From: Bacteroides oleiciplenus YIT 12058
GTDB taxonomy: Bacteria; Bacteroidota; Bacteroidia; Bacteroidales; Bacteroidaceae
DNA length: 64,000 nt
Reading direction: 5' to 3'
NCBI RefSeq assembly: GCF_000315485.1
Contig: NZ_JH992942.1
Location: 164,028-228,027 of the forward strand
The translations under genes and the position numbers were made by a program. Every line of letters starts with the position of its first letter. Within the stretch, counting starts at the first letter, position 1. Under the pieces are notes generated by a model, which worked only from the letters and a program-made list of their open reading frames with translations, did no database searches and was not told the DNA's origin. Below are positions 25,513 through 34,165 of the stretch, piece by piece.

Positions 25513-26055
25513 ATGAAAGATACCAAACAACAATTTGAACATGTCATTGCCATCTGTCGTGATTTGTTCTCCAAGAAACTACATGATTACGGTCCGGCGT
25601 GGCGCATTCTTCGCCCGGCTTCCGTGACCGATCAGATATTCATCAAAGCCAATCGTATCAGGAGTATCGAAACCAAAGGAGTGACGTTGGTGGATGAAGG
25701 AATACGTTCCGAGTTCATTGCGATTGTCAACTATGGCATTATCGGACTGATACAGTTGGAACTGGGGTATGCAGAATCAGCAGATATGACGAATGAAGAG
25801 GCCATGGAACTATATGATAAATATGCCAAGACCTCACTGGAGCTGATGCTTGCCAAGAATCATGATTATGATGAGGCGTGGCGTAGCATGCGTGTCAGTT
25901 CGTACACTGATTTGATATTGATGAAGATCTATCGTACAAAGCAGATTGAAAGTTTGTCAGGTCAGACTTTGGTGTCGGAAGGGATAGATGCTAATTATAT
26001 GGACATGATTAATTATTCCGTGTTTGGTTTGATTAAGATTGAATTTGGAGACTAA
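25513..26055 (+). CDS. DUF1599 protein (two tandem repeats)
   Basis: The 180-residue protein is made of two copies of an alpha-helical unit. HDYGPAWRILRPASVTDQIFIKANRI in the first half matches HDYDEAWRSMRVSSYTDLILMKIYRT in the second. This is the DUF1599 family, found mainly in Bacteroidota, with no known function. The next gene overlaps its end by 17 bp, so the two are probably coupled. Confidence 0.88.
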   Translation: MKDTKQQFEHVIAICRDLFSKKLHDYGPAWRILRPASVTDQIFIKANRIRSIETKGVTLVDEGIRSEFIAIVNYGIIGLIQLELGYAESADMTNEEAMELYDKYAKTSLELMLAKNHDYDEAWRSMRVSSYTDLILMKIYRTKQIESLSGQTLVSEGIDANYMDMINYSVFGLIKIEFGD

Positions 26056-27331
26056 ACAAAAACATATAATCTGGAAAAGCTGGGTGAATGTATGCCGCTT
26101 CTTATTGGCGGCAGTGTTCATCTTTTCCGGTTTTGTGAAGGCAGTCGATCCATTAGGCTCTTTTTATAAGATTCAGGATTATCTGACTGCTTTCGGGATG
26201 GCTTCCTGGTTTCCGACTTATCTGCAACTACTATTTGCTGTTGTATTGTCAGCGTTAGAGTTCTCTGTAGGTGTTTTCTTGTTTTTTGGCATACGGCGGA
26301 GATTTGCTACAGCTTTGGCATTGTTGCTGATGATTGTGATGACGCCACTGACATTTTATCTGGCTTTGGCAAATCCGGTATCCGATTGCGGATGTTTTGG
26401 TGACGCCTGGGTATTGACAAACTGGGAGACGTTCGGTAAGAATATAGTGCTGCTGATTGCAGCAATAACGGTTTTCAAAGGCGGAAGGCAGATTATTCGT
26501 TTTATTACGGCAAAGATGGCATGGATGGTTTCCATGTATACGTTCTTGTTTGTCTTTGCACTTTCATTCTATTGTCTTGGCAATCTGCCTATTCTGGATT
26601 TTCGTCCTTACAAGATAGGACAGAATATAAAGGAGGGCATGGAGATACCCGAAGGAGCAAAACCAAGCGTATTCGAGAGCCGTTTCGTTTTAGAGAAGGA
26701 CGGAAAACAACAGGAGTTTACGCTGGAGAATTATCCGGATAGCACATGGACGTTTGTAGAAACGCGTACAGTGCTGAAAGAAAAGGGATATGAGCCTTCT
26801 ATTCATGACTTTTCCATCATGAGTTTGGAAACAGGAGAGGACTTGACTGATAGTATTTTATCGGATAAGGGATATACGTTCCTGCTGATAGCCCATCGCA
26901 TAGAAGAGGCTGATGACAGTAACATAGACCTTATCAACGAGATATATGATTATAGTGTGGAGCATGGTTATGGATTTTATGCCCTGACGTCCTCGCCGGA
27001 AGAACAGATAGAATTATGGCGTGACAAGACTGGGGCGGAGTATCCTTTTTGCCAGATGGATGACATCACTCTGAAGACCATAATCCGTTCCAATCCCGGA
27101 TTGATGCTGATAAAGGAAGGTACCATCCTGAATAAGTGGAGTGATAACCGCTTGCCAGATGAGTATGTGCTGACGGACAGTCTGGATAAACTGGAACTCG
27201 GTCAGCAGAAGCAAGAGAGCGATTTACGTACGATAGGGTATGTGCTCTTATGGTTTATCATCCCATTGCTGATTGTTATTTGCGTTGACATCCTGGTTGT
27301 TAAACGCCGGGAGAAGAAGAGATTATATTAA
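26039..27331 (+). CDS. DoxX/MauE-type membrane protein with C-terminal extension
   Basis: The 430-residue protein has four membrane segments in the first 160 residues (FLLAAVFIFSGFVKAVDPLGS, TALALLLMIVMTPLTFYL and so on) and the short motif SDCGCFGDAW, whose two Cys residues could be redox active. The C-terminal half (about 215-430) is soluble, with a possible thioredoxin-like fold, and ends in a membrane span. I start it at the TTG at 26039, overlapping the DUF1599 gene; a GTG at 26084 is the alternative. Function unknown. Confidence 0.72.
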   Translation: MNLETKQKHIIWKSWVNVCRFLLAAVFIFSGFVKAVDPLGSFYKIQDYLTAFGMASWFPTYLQLLFAVVLSALEFSVGVFLFFGIRRRFATALALLLMIVMTPLTFYLALANPVSDCGCFGDAWVLTNWETFGKNIVLLIAAITVFKGGRQIIRFITAKMAWMVSMYTFLFVFALSFYCLGNLPILDFRPYKIGQNIKEGMEIPEGAKPSVFESRFVLEKDGKQQEFTLENYPDSTWTFVETRTVLKEKGYEPSIHDFSIMSLETGEDLTDSILSDKGYTFLLIAHRIEEADDSNIDLINEIYDYSVEHGYGFYALTSSPEEQIELWRDKTGAEYPFCQMDDITLKTIIRSNPGLMLIKEGTILNKWSDNRLPDEYVLTDSLDKLELGQQKQESDLRTIGYVLLWFIIPLLIVICVDILVVKRREKKRLY

Positions 27332-27353
27332 CCCTTTTAATAAATAAAACAAA

Positions 27354-28109
27354 ATGAGAAAAAACATTGTTGCAGGAAACTGGAAAATGAACAAAACCCT
27401 TCAGGAGGGTATTGCTCTTGCAAAAGAACTGAATGAAGTATTGGCTAACGAAAAGCCTAACTGTGATGTAATCATCTGTACTCCTTTTATCCACTTGGCA
27501 TCGGTTACTCCGTTGGTAGACCCTGCTAAGATTGCTGTAGGTGCTGAAAACTGTGCTGACAAAGAATCCGGTGCTTATACAGGCGAAGTTTCGGCTGCTA
27601 TGGTTGCTTCTACAGGCGCTAAATATGTAATCCTGGGTCATTCAGAACGTCGCGCTTACTATGGCGAAACTGTTGCTATCCTGGAAGAAAAAGTAAAATT
27701 GGCTTTGGCTAATGGTTTGGCTCCGATTTTCTGTATCGGCGAAGTATTGGAAGAACGCGAAGCTAACAAGCAGAATGAAGTAGTTGCCGCTCAGTTGGCT
27801 TCTGTATTCTCTCTGTCTGCTGAAGACTTCTCTAAGATTGTATTGGCTTACGAACCGGTTTGGGCTATTGGTACAGGCAAAACAGCTTCTCCTGCTCAGG
27901 CTCAGGAAATCCACGCTTATATCCGCTCATTAGTTGCTGACAAGTACGGTAAGGAAATCGCTGACAATTGCTCTATTCTTTATGGTGGTAGCGCTAAACC
28001 GTCTAATGCAAAAGAATTGTTTGCTAACCCTGACGTTGATGGTGGCTTGATTGGTGGTGCAGCTCTGAAAGTTGCTGACTTCAAGGGTATCATTGACGCT
28101 TTTAATTAA
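27354..28109 (+). CDS. tpiA: Triosephosphate isomerase
   Basis: This 251-residue glycolytic enzyme interconverts DHAP and glyceraldehyde 3-phosphate. GNWKMN carries Lys11, LGHSERR carries His96 and AYEPVWAIGTG carries the base Glu167. YGGSAKPSNAKE is the phosphate-binding loop. It lies 22 bp after the DoxX gene. Confidence 0.98.
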   Translation: MRKNIVAGNWKMNKTLQEGIALAKELNEVLANEKPNCDVIICTPFIHLASVTPLVDPAKIAVGAENCADKESGAYTGEVSAAMVASTGAKYVILGHSERRAYYGETVAILEEKVKLALANGLAPIFCIGEVLEEREANKQNEVVAAQLASVFSLSAEDFSKIVLAYEPVWAIGTGKTASPAQAQEIHAYIRSLVADKYGKEIADNCSILYGGSAKPSNAKELFANPDVDGGLIGGAALKVADFKGIIDAFN

Positions 28110-28132
28110 TTAAGGCGAAAAGGAAATAGATG

Positions 28133-28166
28133 CAAGTTGACAAGGGGATTTTTCCTTGTCAACTTG
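28133..28166 (+). terminator. Hairpin between tpiA and SPOR gene
   Basis: CAAGTTGACAAGG (28133-28145) pairs perfectly with CCTTGTCAACTTG (28154-28166). The stem is not followed by a T run, so it may only reduce readthrough or protect the tpiA mRNA end. Confidence 0.55.
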
Positions 28167-28204
28167 TTAACTGAAACCTCGTCGACTATATAAAACATAA
28201 TCTA

Positions 28205-28660
28205 ATGAAAAAGCTTGGTTTACTTTTAATTGCATGCTTTGCTTTCGCTGCTTTTGCTTCGGCCCAGAATAACATTGTGAAGAGTTTGGAACGCAATGTG
28301 CCGGGACAGGGTAAGGTAACCATCCATCAGGATGCCCGCATTGAGGCCTTGATAGGTCAGGAGTATATCCCTACCGGGACGGATAACAGAGTGCTTAAGA
28401 GTCAGGGTTACCGCGTACAGGTGTATGCGGGAAATAACACCAGTAGAGCCAAGAATGAAGCCCACTCAGTGGGTTCACGTATCAAAGAATATTTTCCGGA
28501 ACTTTCTGTATATACCTCTTTCAACTCTCCCCGCTGGCTGTGTCGTGTAGGAGATTTCCGTAGTATTGAAGAAGCAGATGCCATGATGCGCCAGTTGCGT
28601 GCTACAGGTGTATTCAAAGAAGTATCTATCGTGAAAGAGCAGATAAATATTCCCTTATAA
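28205..28660 (+). CDS. Exported SPOR-domain protein
   Basis: The 151-residue protein has a signal peptide (LGLLLIACFAFAAFASAQ) and a C-terminal SPOR domain (residues about 68-145; YRVQVYAGNNTSRAKNEA to GVFKEVSIV), a fold that binds denuded peptidoglycan at the division site. It sits 10 bp before folE. Confidence 0.9.
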   Translation: MKKLGLLLIACFAFAAFASAQNNIVKSLERNVPGQGKVTIHQDARIEALIGQEYIPTGTDNRVLKSQGYRVQVYAGNNTSRAKNEAHSVGSRIKEYFPELSVYTSFNSPRWLCRVGDFRSIEEADAMMRQLRATGVFKEVSIVKEQINIPL

Positions 28661-28669
28661 AAAAATATC

Positions 28670-29269
28670 ATGTTAGGAAAAGAAGAAATCGTATCTCCTG
28701 CACTGGATGAACTGAAAGAACATTATCATCGTATTATAACTTTGTTGGGCGAGGATGCCGAACGCGAAGGACTACTGAAAACTCCCGAACGGGTAGCAAA
28801 AGCTATGTTGAGTTTGACAAAAGGTTACTTTATGGATCCTCACGAAGTTCTCCGTTCTGCCAAGTTCAAAGAAGAATACAGCCAGATGGTGATTGTAAAA
28901 GACATTGATTTCTTCTCACTCTGTGAGCACCACATGCTTCCATTTTATGGGAAAGCACATGTGGCTTACATTCCCAATGGCTACATTACGGGGCTGAGTA
29001 AGATTGCCCGTGTGGTGGATATTTTCTCCCATCGCCTGCAGGTGCAGGAACGCATGACGCTCCAGATAAAAGAATGTATTCAGGAAACACTGAATCCTTT
29101 GGGGGTGATGGTGGTTGTGGAAGCTAAGCACATGTGTATGCAGATGCGCGGAGTTGAAAAGCAGAATTCCGTGACGACTACTTCCGATTTTACCGGTGCC
29201 TTCAATCAAGCGAAGACGCGTGAAGAGTTTATGAACCTCATTCGTCAGAATTCGTTTACCCTCCTATAA
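28670..29269 (+). CDS. folE: GTP cyclohydrolase I
   Basis: The 199-residue enzyme turns GTP into dihydroneopterin triphosphate, the first step to folate. Zinc ligands are Cys85 and His88 in FSLCEHHM and Cys156 in MCMQMRG. ITGLSKIARVVDIFSHRLQVQE is the conserved family core. Last gene of the run; it meets dnaG head to head across a repeat-rich gap. Confidence 0.97.
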   Translation: MLGKEEIVSPALDELKEHYHRIITLLGEDAEREGLLKTPERVAKAMLSLTKGYFMDPHEVLRSAKFKEEYSQMVIVKDIDFFSLCEHHMLPFYGKAHVAYIPNGYITGLSKIARVVDIFSHRLQVQERMTLQIKECIQETLNPLGVMVVVEAKHMCMQMRGVEKQNSVTTTSDFTGAFNQAKTREEFMNLIRQNSFTLL

Positions 29270-29342
29270 GTTTAAAAGTATAAAGTATCTGCCACCTGCC
29301 ACTTTTTGACGTGTATCTGTTTGACTCTTATTGAGTTGAAGC

Positions 29343-29377
29343 GTTGCAGATACCTGTTGCAGATAGGTTGCAGATGG
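29343..29377. repeat. 11-bp tandem repeat array B
   Basis: GTTGCAGATAC (29343-29353), GTTGCAGATAG (29356-29366) and GTTGCAGATGG (29367-29377) are three near-identical 11-mers; two spare bases separate the first pair. Confidence 0.7.
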
Positions 29378-29483
29378 AGTATCTGTAACACTCTTGTTAT
29401 GGTTGACGATATATCGTGTGTTGACCGTCAGATTGCTTGTATTTTCTTTTAGATAAATGTGGCAAATGGTTAGTTCACAGGGA

Positions 29484-29617
29484 TGAACACTTTGTTTTGA
29501 TCTATAGGAACACTTTGTTTGTATATCTTAAAACGGGTTGTTTGATGCATTGAAACAGACTGTTCGGTGCATTGGAACAAACTGTGCAATGCGTTGAAAC
29601 ATTCTATTTCCAGTGTC
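29484..29617. repeat. 22-bp period tandem repeat array C
   Basis: Six units of 22-23 bp: starts at 29484, 29507, 29530, 29552, 29574 and 29596. Each has a GRAAC or GAAC start (second half TGCATT or TGCGTT in units 3-5). Examples of first halves are GAAACAGACTG, GGAACAAACTG and GAACACTTTG. The order of bases is conserved, though 5-10 bases vary in each unit. Confidence 0.75.
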
Positions 29618-29650
29618 AGAACAGAGTATATCCTTATTGTAACGGGAGAA

Positions 29651-31738
29651 TTACCCGTTAAACACAACCCGGTCTCCCAGGCGTTTGGCCATAATACTTT
29701 TAATTTCCCTCAGTTCTGTGTAGCGTTTCATGATAGAAGTGCATTGTTCTTCATCATTGGCTACGGCAGGCTCTTGCAGGGCATACATCATGTGTTTCAT
29801 TTCTTCGCTGATGATAGCGAACTTGAAATTAATCATGAGCGTAGGTACTAATTCGAAGAGGCGCTCCTCATCGGTCACTAACCTTTGGGCCTTGGAGTGA
29901 TACTTACTTAGTTGGTAGCGGTCGGCGATTAGCTCCGTACTTAGTTTGCTGATATTAGGGTCGGGATGCGCCAAAAAGTATCGTTCTGCGATGAATCCTT
30001 CACGGTGTATATGTTCTGCCGCTTCTGCCAGCATCTTTCTGTGCAACGGATTGTGGAAAGCCAGTTCATCCTCTTTTAAATCATTAACTACGTATTCTGT
30101 TACTGTGACAGGGGTTTCATTTCCTTCTTCATCGGGAACGTTGCACAACACTTTTTCTCCGTAGCGTACTACCATTTGCAGGATGAGGCGTTCGTATTTG
30201 TAGAATTCCTGCCCCTCTTTTCCTTCCTGCGGGATATAAGATACATATTCAGCAGCTTCCGGTGGAAGCGGTGTACCACCATCAGGCATTTCTCCATCCA
30301 TAGGATAGGGCGGCATCTCTTCCGGATAGGGTGGTTGCATGCCGTCGGGAAGCGATGCCTGGGCAGCATTACGTGCAGCATTGTTTTTTCTTGTTTCCCG
30401 GTTTCTTTGTTCCGTCTGCTTCTCTGCCTGTGCTTCGCGTCGCTTGGCCACTTCCGAAACTAGCAGTTTGTCTTCTACACGAAGCAACTGACTGCATTCT
30501 TTAATATATACATCTCGGATAATTGCCTCAGGAATAATAGATATACTTTGTACAAGATTACTGATTAATTCTGCACGTTTGATGGGATCTTTTCCCGCAT
30601 CTTCCAGTAAGAGATTTGTTTTAAAGCGTATAAAGTCTGTCTCATTATCCTGTATGAATTTCTGGAATTCCGTGGCATTGTGCTTGCGGGCAAAGGAGTC
30701 TGGATCTTCTCCGTCTGGAAGCAGGCAGACTTTAATATTCATCCCTTCTTCCAACAGCATGTCGATACCGCGGAGAGATGCCTTGATACCTGCCACGTCG
30801 CCGTCGTAAAGTACCGTGATATTATTGGTGAAGCGGTGAATGAGCTTGATTTGCCCCGGAGTCAGCGCTGTACCCGAAGAGGCTACAACGTTTTCTACCC
30901 CGGACTGGTGCATGGAAATCACATCCGTATATCCTTCCACCAGGAAGCAACGATCTTGTTTCACAATTGCCTGCTTGGCAAAATAAATGCCATACAGTTC
31001 ATTGCTCTTGTGGTAGATTTCTGATTCGGGAGAATTGACATACTTTACCTTGATTCCCTTTGTGGCACTGCTCAATACACGTCCGCCGAAAGCAACTACC
31101 TTGCCGGAAAGTGTATGTACCGGAAAGATGACACGCCCCCAGAAGCGGTCGCGCAAGCGGTGGTCATCTGTTTCGTAGCAAAGCCCTGTCTTGACGAGAT
31201 ATTCTTTTTTGAATCCCTTCTTGATAGCTTCCTGAGCCATGGCATCGTGGCTTTCGGTGCAATAGCCCAACTGAAACTTTTCGATGATATCGTCCCGGAA
31301 ACCACGGTTGCGGAAGTAAGCCATACCGATGCTGCGTCCGTCCACATGATTTTTGAGTATATTTTGGAAGTAATCGCGTGCAAAGTTATTTACGATAAAC
31401 AAACTTTCACGTTCGCTCTGCATCAGTTTCTCTTCGCTGGAGAGTTCGCGCTCCTTAATTTCAATACCGTACTTCTTGGCCAGATATTTTAGAGCTTCAG
31501 GGTAGGACATCTGCTCATGTTCCATGATGAAGTGTACCGCATTGCCCCCCTTACCGCAGGAAAAGCACTTGCATAGCCCTTTGGAAGGTGATACGTAGAA
31601 GGATGGCGTCTTGTCATCATGGAACGGACACAAGCCTACATAATTCACACCTCGTTTACGCAGCGTAACGAAGTCTGATACGATGTCTACAATCTGAGCG
31701 GCATCCAGAATTCTGTCTATGGTAGGTTGGTCTATCAT
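29651..31738 (-). CDS. dnaG: DNA primase
   Basis: The 695-residue primase makes the RNA primers for replication. N-terminal CHC2 zinc finger: Cys37 and His40 in CPFHDDKTPSF, with Cys58 and Cys61 in CFSCGKGG. The TOPRIM core includes CFLVEGYTDVISMHQ and TVLYDGDVAGIKA. From about residue 420 comes the helicase-binding part, with a Pro/Glu-rich linker. It stands alone with its own promoter box. Confidence 0.97.
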   Translation of the reverse strand: MIDQPTIDRILDAAQIVDIVSDFVTLRKRGVNYVGLCPFHDDKTPSFYVSPSKGLCKCFSCGKGGNAVHFIMEHEQMSYPEALKYLAKKYGIEIKERELSSEEKLMQSERESLFIVNNFARDYFQNILKNHVDGRSIGMAYFRNRGFRDDIIEKFQLGYCTESHDAMAQEAIKKGFKKEYLVKTGLCYETDDHRLRDRFWGRVIFPVHTLSGKVVAFGGRVLSSATKGIKVKYVNSPESEIYHKSNELYGIYFAKQAIVKQDRCFLVEGYTDVISMHQSGVENVVASSGTALTPGQIKLIHRFTNNITVLYDGDVAGIKASLRGIDMLLEEGMNIKVCLLPDGEDPDSFARKHNATEFQKFIQDNETDFIRFKTNLLLEDAGKDPIKRAELISNLVQSISIIPEAIIRDVYIKECSQLLRVEDKLLVSEVAKRREAQAEKQTEQRNRETRKNNAARNAAQASLPDGMQPPYPEEMPPYPMDGEMPDGGTPLPPEAAEYVSYIPQEGKEGQEFYKYERLILQMVVRYGEKVLCNVPDEEGNETPVTVTEYVVNDLKEDELAFHNPLHRKMLAEAAEHIHREGFIAERYFLAHPDPNISKLSTELIADRYQLSKYHSKAQRLVTDEERLFELVPTLMINFKFAIISEEMKHMMYALQEPAVANDEEQCTSIMKRYTELREIKSIMAKRLGDRVVFNG

Positions 31739-31760
31739 TGGATAATTGTTTTTGCGAATG

Positions 31761-31768
31761 CAAAGATA
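31761..31768 (-). promoter_or_regulatory. -7 box for dnaG
   Basis: TATCTTTG on the minus strand, 22 bp from the dnaG ATG. Confidence 0.65.
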
Positions 31769-31775
31769 AAAAAAA

Positions 31776-31796
31776 TCCCTCGTTGAGGACGAGGGA
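31776..31796 (-). terminator. Terminator upstream of dnaG
   Basis: TCCCTCGT pairs with ACGAGGGA around TGAGG; on the minus strand eight T follow. It ends transcription coming from tyrA, 235 bp earlier; the stretch between has no gene but has a small hairpin with TTGTGATTT and AAATCACAA. Confidence 0.8.
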
Positions 31797-32030
31797 ACCT
31801 AATGTTTTCACAACGGAATAATCCTTATTGTGATTTGCTTCAAAATCACAACTGAATTGTATATCATTCCTGCAAGAACTCAGCTATTTTAATAATTCAA
31901 AGATTAAAATATAAGCAAATCCCATCGAAGTCCGAGACATTGCCATTTATCTTATTAATGAATTGAAGAGAGAAGCGTTAAAGATCTTTTTTCTAAAAAT
32001 ATACCCTCTTCAATTCTTTTATCTTCCTTT

Positions 32031-32804
32031 TTATTTAATCTTTTCCCTGATTTTCGTTAGATACTGCTTCATACCTTCCGCATCTTTTGCGCTGATTATC
32101 TCCAGCAGATTCTTCAGCTCCAGACGGATATTCTCCACTTGTGAAGGAGTTCGGGGATTGAACAGGATTTCCTGAAGCAAGTAATCATCTTCACTTAGCA
32201 AACCTTTGGCAATTGCCATATGCTTTTTGAACGTAGTACCCGGTGCTTCCTGATGCTTCATCACGGCTGCGAAAACAAACGTAGATACAAAGGGAATGGA
32301 TAACGAATATGCCACGGTTTCGTCATGTTCGTCGAAGGTATATTCGAAGATGTTCAGACGAAGAGTCTGATAGAGATCTTTAAAGAAAATCTTTCCCAGA
32401 TGGTCACCTTCACTGATAATGATGGCATTCTCGCTGCTCAGGTTGCTGAGGCTGGCAAACGTAGGACCGAACATCGGATGCGATGATACATAGCGGAAGC
32501 CACTCTCTTCATAGAATTTCTTCAGACCCGTTTTTACTGAGGCAATATCACTGATGATACAGTCTTTGGGCAGTACAGGCAGCACCTTGCGGAATGCATC
32601 CAGCGTATACCTCACCGTGGCGGCATTGATTACCAACTCCGGCTCAAAGTCCTTTATCTCTTCCAGCGTGGTGAAACGATACGTGTTATAGACAAAGCGC
32701 AACTGGTGCGGATTCACGTCGAACACTGCCGTTTCATGTTGGAAACTTAGAATATCTGTAAAGAAAGAGCCCATCTTGCCGGCTCCAAGTATTAAAATAC
32801 GCAC
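32031..32804 (-). CDS. tyrA: Prephenate dehydrogenase
   Basis: The 257-residue NAD-dependent enzyme oxidises prephenate to hydroxyphenylpyruvate, the Tyr branch. The Rossmann motif is ILGAGKMGSFF; SDIASVKTGL, SSHPMFGPTF and the helical C-terminal part (VAYSLSIPFVSTFVFA) are typical. Unlike many TyrA proteins it has no ACT domain, so Tyr feedback is less likely at this step. Last gene of the aromatic operon. Confidence 0.94.
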   Translation of the reverse strand: MRILILGAGKMGSFFTDILSFQHETAVFDVNPHQLRFVYNTYRFTTLEEIKDFEPELVINAATVRYTLDAFRKVLPVLPKDCIISDIASVKTGLKKFYEESGFRYVSSHPMFGPTFASLSNLSSENAIIISEGDHLGKIFFKDLYQTLRLNIFEYTFDEHDETVAYSLSIPFVSTFVFAAVMKHQEAPGTTFKKHMAIAKGLLSEDDYLLQEILFNPRTPSQVENIRLELKNLLEIISAKDAEGMKQYLTKIREKIK

Positions 32805-32830
32805 GTTATTTAGTTTTTAGCTGTTAATGA

Positions 32831-32877
32831 TTAGTGATAAATGAAAGATGGAGTGCCCATTAATCACTTATCACTAA
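32831..32877. repeat. Short inverted repeat between tyrA and the DAHP synthase gene
   Basis: TTAGTGATAA (32831-32840) pairs with TTATCACTAA (32868-32877). The surrounding ATTA/TAAT bases add to the stem. Sequences of this type are common between Bacteroides genes. Confidence 0.55.
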
Positions 32878-32884
32878 CCGTTGA

Positions 32885-33952
32885 TCACTTATTTATAATT
32901 TCCATTTGTTGCCTCACACTCTCTTCGTGTATCAGCTCGAACACTTTTTTGATGAATTCGGAATCCACGCCAAGGAGTACGCCTTGTGACCCGCGCTTAT
33001 CCAGAATCTCGTTGTAACGTCCTGTCTGCAGGATGGTCATATCATGCTCTTTCTTGAAGGTTCCGATTTCACGTGCCACACGCATACGCTTGGCAAGTTC
33101 CTGCATTAGGTTGTTGTCGCACTCGTCAATCTGCTTACGCAGTTCGCTGAGGTTCTCCGTGGTCTGAGTCTCCTTACGGATGACGAGCAGGTTCAGGATA
33201 TAATCCAATACATCGGGCGTCACTTGCTGTGAAGCATCGCTCCATGCACAATCCGGGTTGCAATGGCTTTCGATAATCAGGCCGTTGAAGCCGAGGTCCA
33301 TTGCCTGCTGACAAAGCGGAGCTATCAGTTCGCGTTTTCCACCGATGTGGCTGGGATCGCAGATTATCGGTAGATTCGGGATGCGGCGGCGCAGCTCGAT
33401 GGGGATATGCCATTGCGGCAGGTTGCGGTACAACTTCTTATCGTAGCTGCTGAAACCACGATGAATGGCCGCAAGACGTTTCAGTCCGGCGTTGTTGATG
33501 CGTTCCAATGCACCGATCCAGAGTTCCAAATCGGGGTTCACGGGATTCTTCACGAAGACAGGAACATCCACACCTTTCAACGCATCAGCAATCTCCTGCA
33601 TGGCAAACGGATTGGCAGTGGTGCGTGCACCAATCCAAAGGACGTCGACACCTGCTTTCAGACATTCGTACACATGCTTGGCAGTAGCCACTTCGGTAGA
33701 AACATACATGCCTGTTTCCTTCTTCACCTCTTTCAGCCATGCCAGACCGTCTACGCCCACACCTTCAAAACCACCTGGTTTGGTACGTGGTTTCCAGATT
33801 CCGGCACGGAATATCTTCATTCCCTTTTCAGCCAGTTGTTTGGCAGTGCACATCACTTGTTCTTCTGTCTCGGCGCTGCAAGGACCTGCAATTACCATAG
33901 GACGTTTGTCCTCAATACCCGGCAGCAAAATTGATTCTAATTCAAGTTCCAT
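32885..33952 (-). CDS. DAHP synthase fused to chorismate mutase
   Basis: The 355-residue protein starts with a DAHP synthase of the type Ib/KDO8P family (VIAGPCSAETEEQV, GIWKPRTKPGGFEG, WIGARTTANPF, ICDPSHIGGKR). The last 90 residues form an AroQ-type chorismate mutase (LRKQIDECDNNLMQELAKRM and REIGTFKKEHDMTI). It makes the first shikimate-pathway intermediate and also prephenate. The fused mutase domain may serve as the feedback sensor in relatives. Start at 33952 (MELELESILLPG) by homology; the frame continues upstream into DNA that shows no family sequence. Operon member. Confidence 0.95.
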   Translation of the reverse strand: MELELESILLPGIEDKRPMVIAGPCSAETEEQVMCTAKQLAEKGMKIFRAGIWKPRTKPGGFEGVGVDGLAWLKEVKKETGMYVSTEVATAKHVYECLKAGVDVLWIGARTTANPFAMQEIADALKGVDVPVFVKNPVNPDLELWIGALERINNAGLKRLAAIHRGFSSYDKKLYRNLPQWHIPIELRRRIPNLPIICDPSHIGGKRELIAPLCQQAMDLGFNGLIIESHCNPDCAWSDASQQVTPDVLDYILNLLVIRKETQTTENLSELRKQIDECDNNLMQELAKRMRVAREIGTFKKEHDMTILQTGRYNEILDKRGSQGVLLGVDSEFIKKVFELIHEESVRQQMEIINK

Positions 33953-34044
33953 ATTCGTTATTTGTTTAATTATATTCTTGTTGTATAAATCTTTCTTAAT
34001 CTCTTCTGAGCCTTCCACAACTCCCGCCAACAGAGCGTTTTCAA

Positions 34045-34154
34045 CGTGTTAATAAATAAAGGCGGGATTCTTTAAAAACGTTGCCCTCATTCTTTAAGAA
34101 TCTTCGGTGCGTTTATTAACACCGGACTTTGCGTTTTTTAAAAGGCTCTCTCTT
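34045..34154. repeat. 22-bp period tandem repeat array D
   Basis: Five units of 22 bp begin at 34045, 34067, 34089, 34111 and 34133. Each has TTAA near base 6 (unit starts ATTCTTTAAAAACG, ATTCTTTAAGAATC, GTTTATTAACACCG and GTTTTTTAAAAGG), and most have a GC-containing second half. The array fills the gap between the aminotransferase and DAHP synthase genes in the aromatic operon. Confidence 0.72.
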
Positions 34155-34165
34155 TGTAAGTATAT

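Larger units (their letters stand above)
29270..29650. other. Noncoding gap between convergent folE and dnaG
   Basis: No coding frame fits. The gap carries arrays B and C and a hairpin around TAACGGGAGAATTACCCGTTA at its right end, which overlaps the dnaG stop. Confidence 0.6.

Noticed and set aside
28916..29209. Minus-strand frames inside folE and similar antisense frames in other genes
   Set aside because: They mirror conserved genes and have no start context or recognisable domains.
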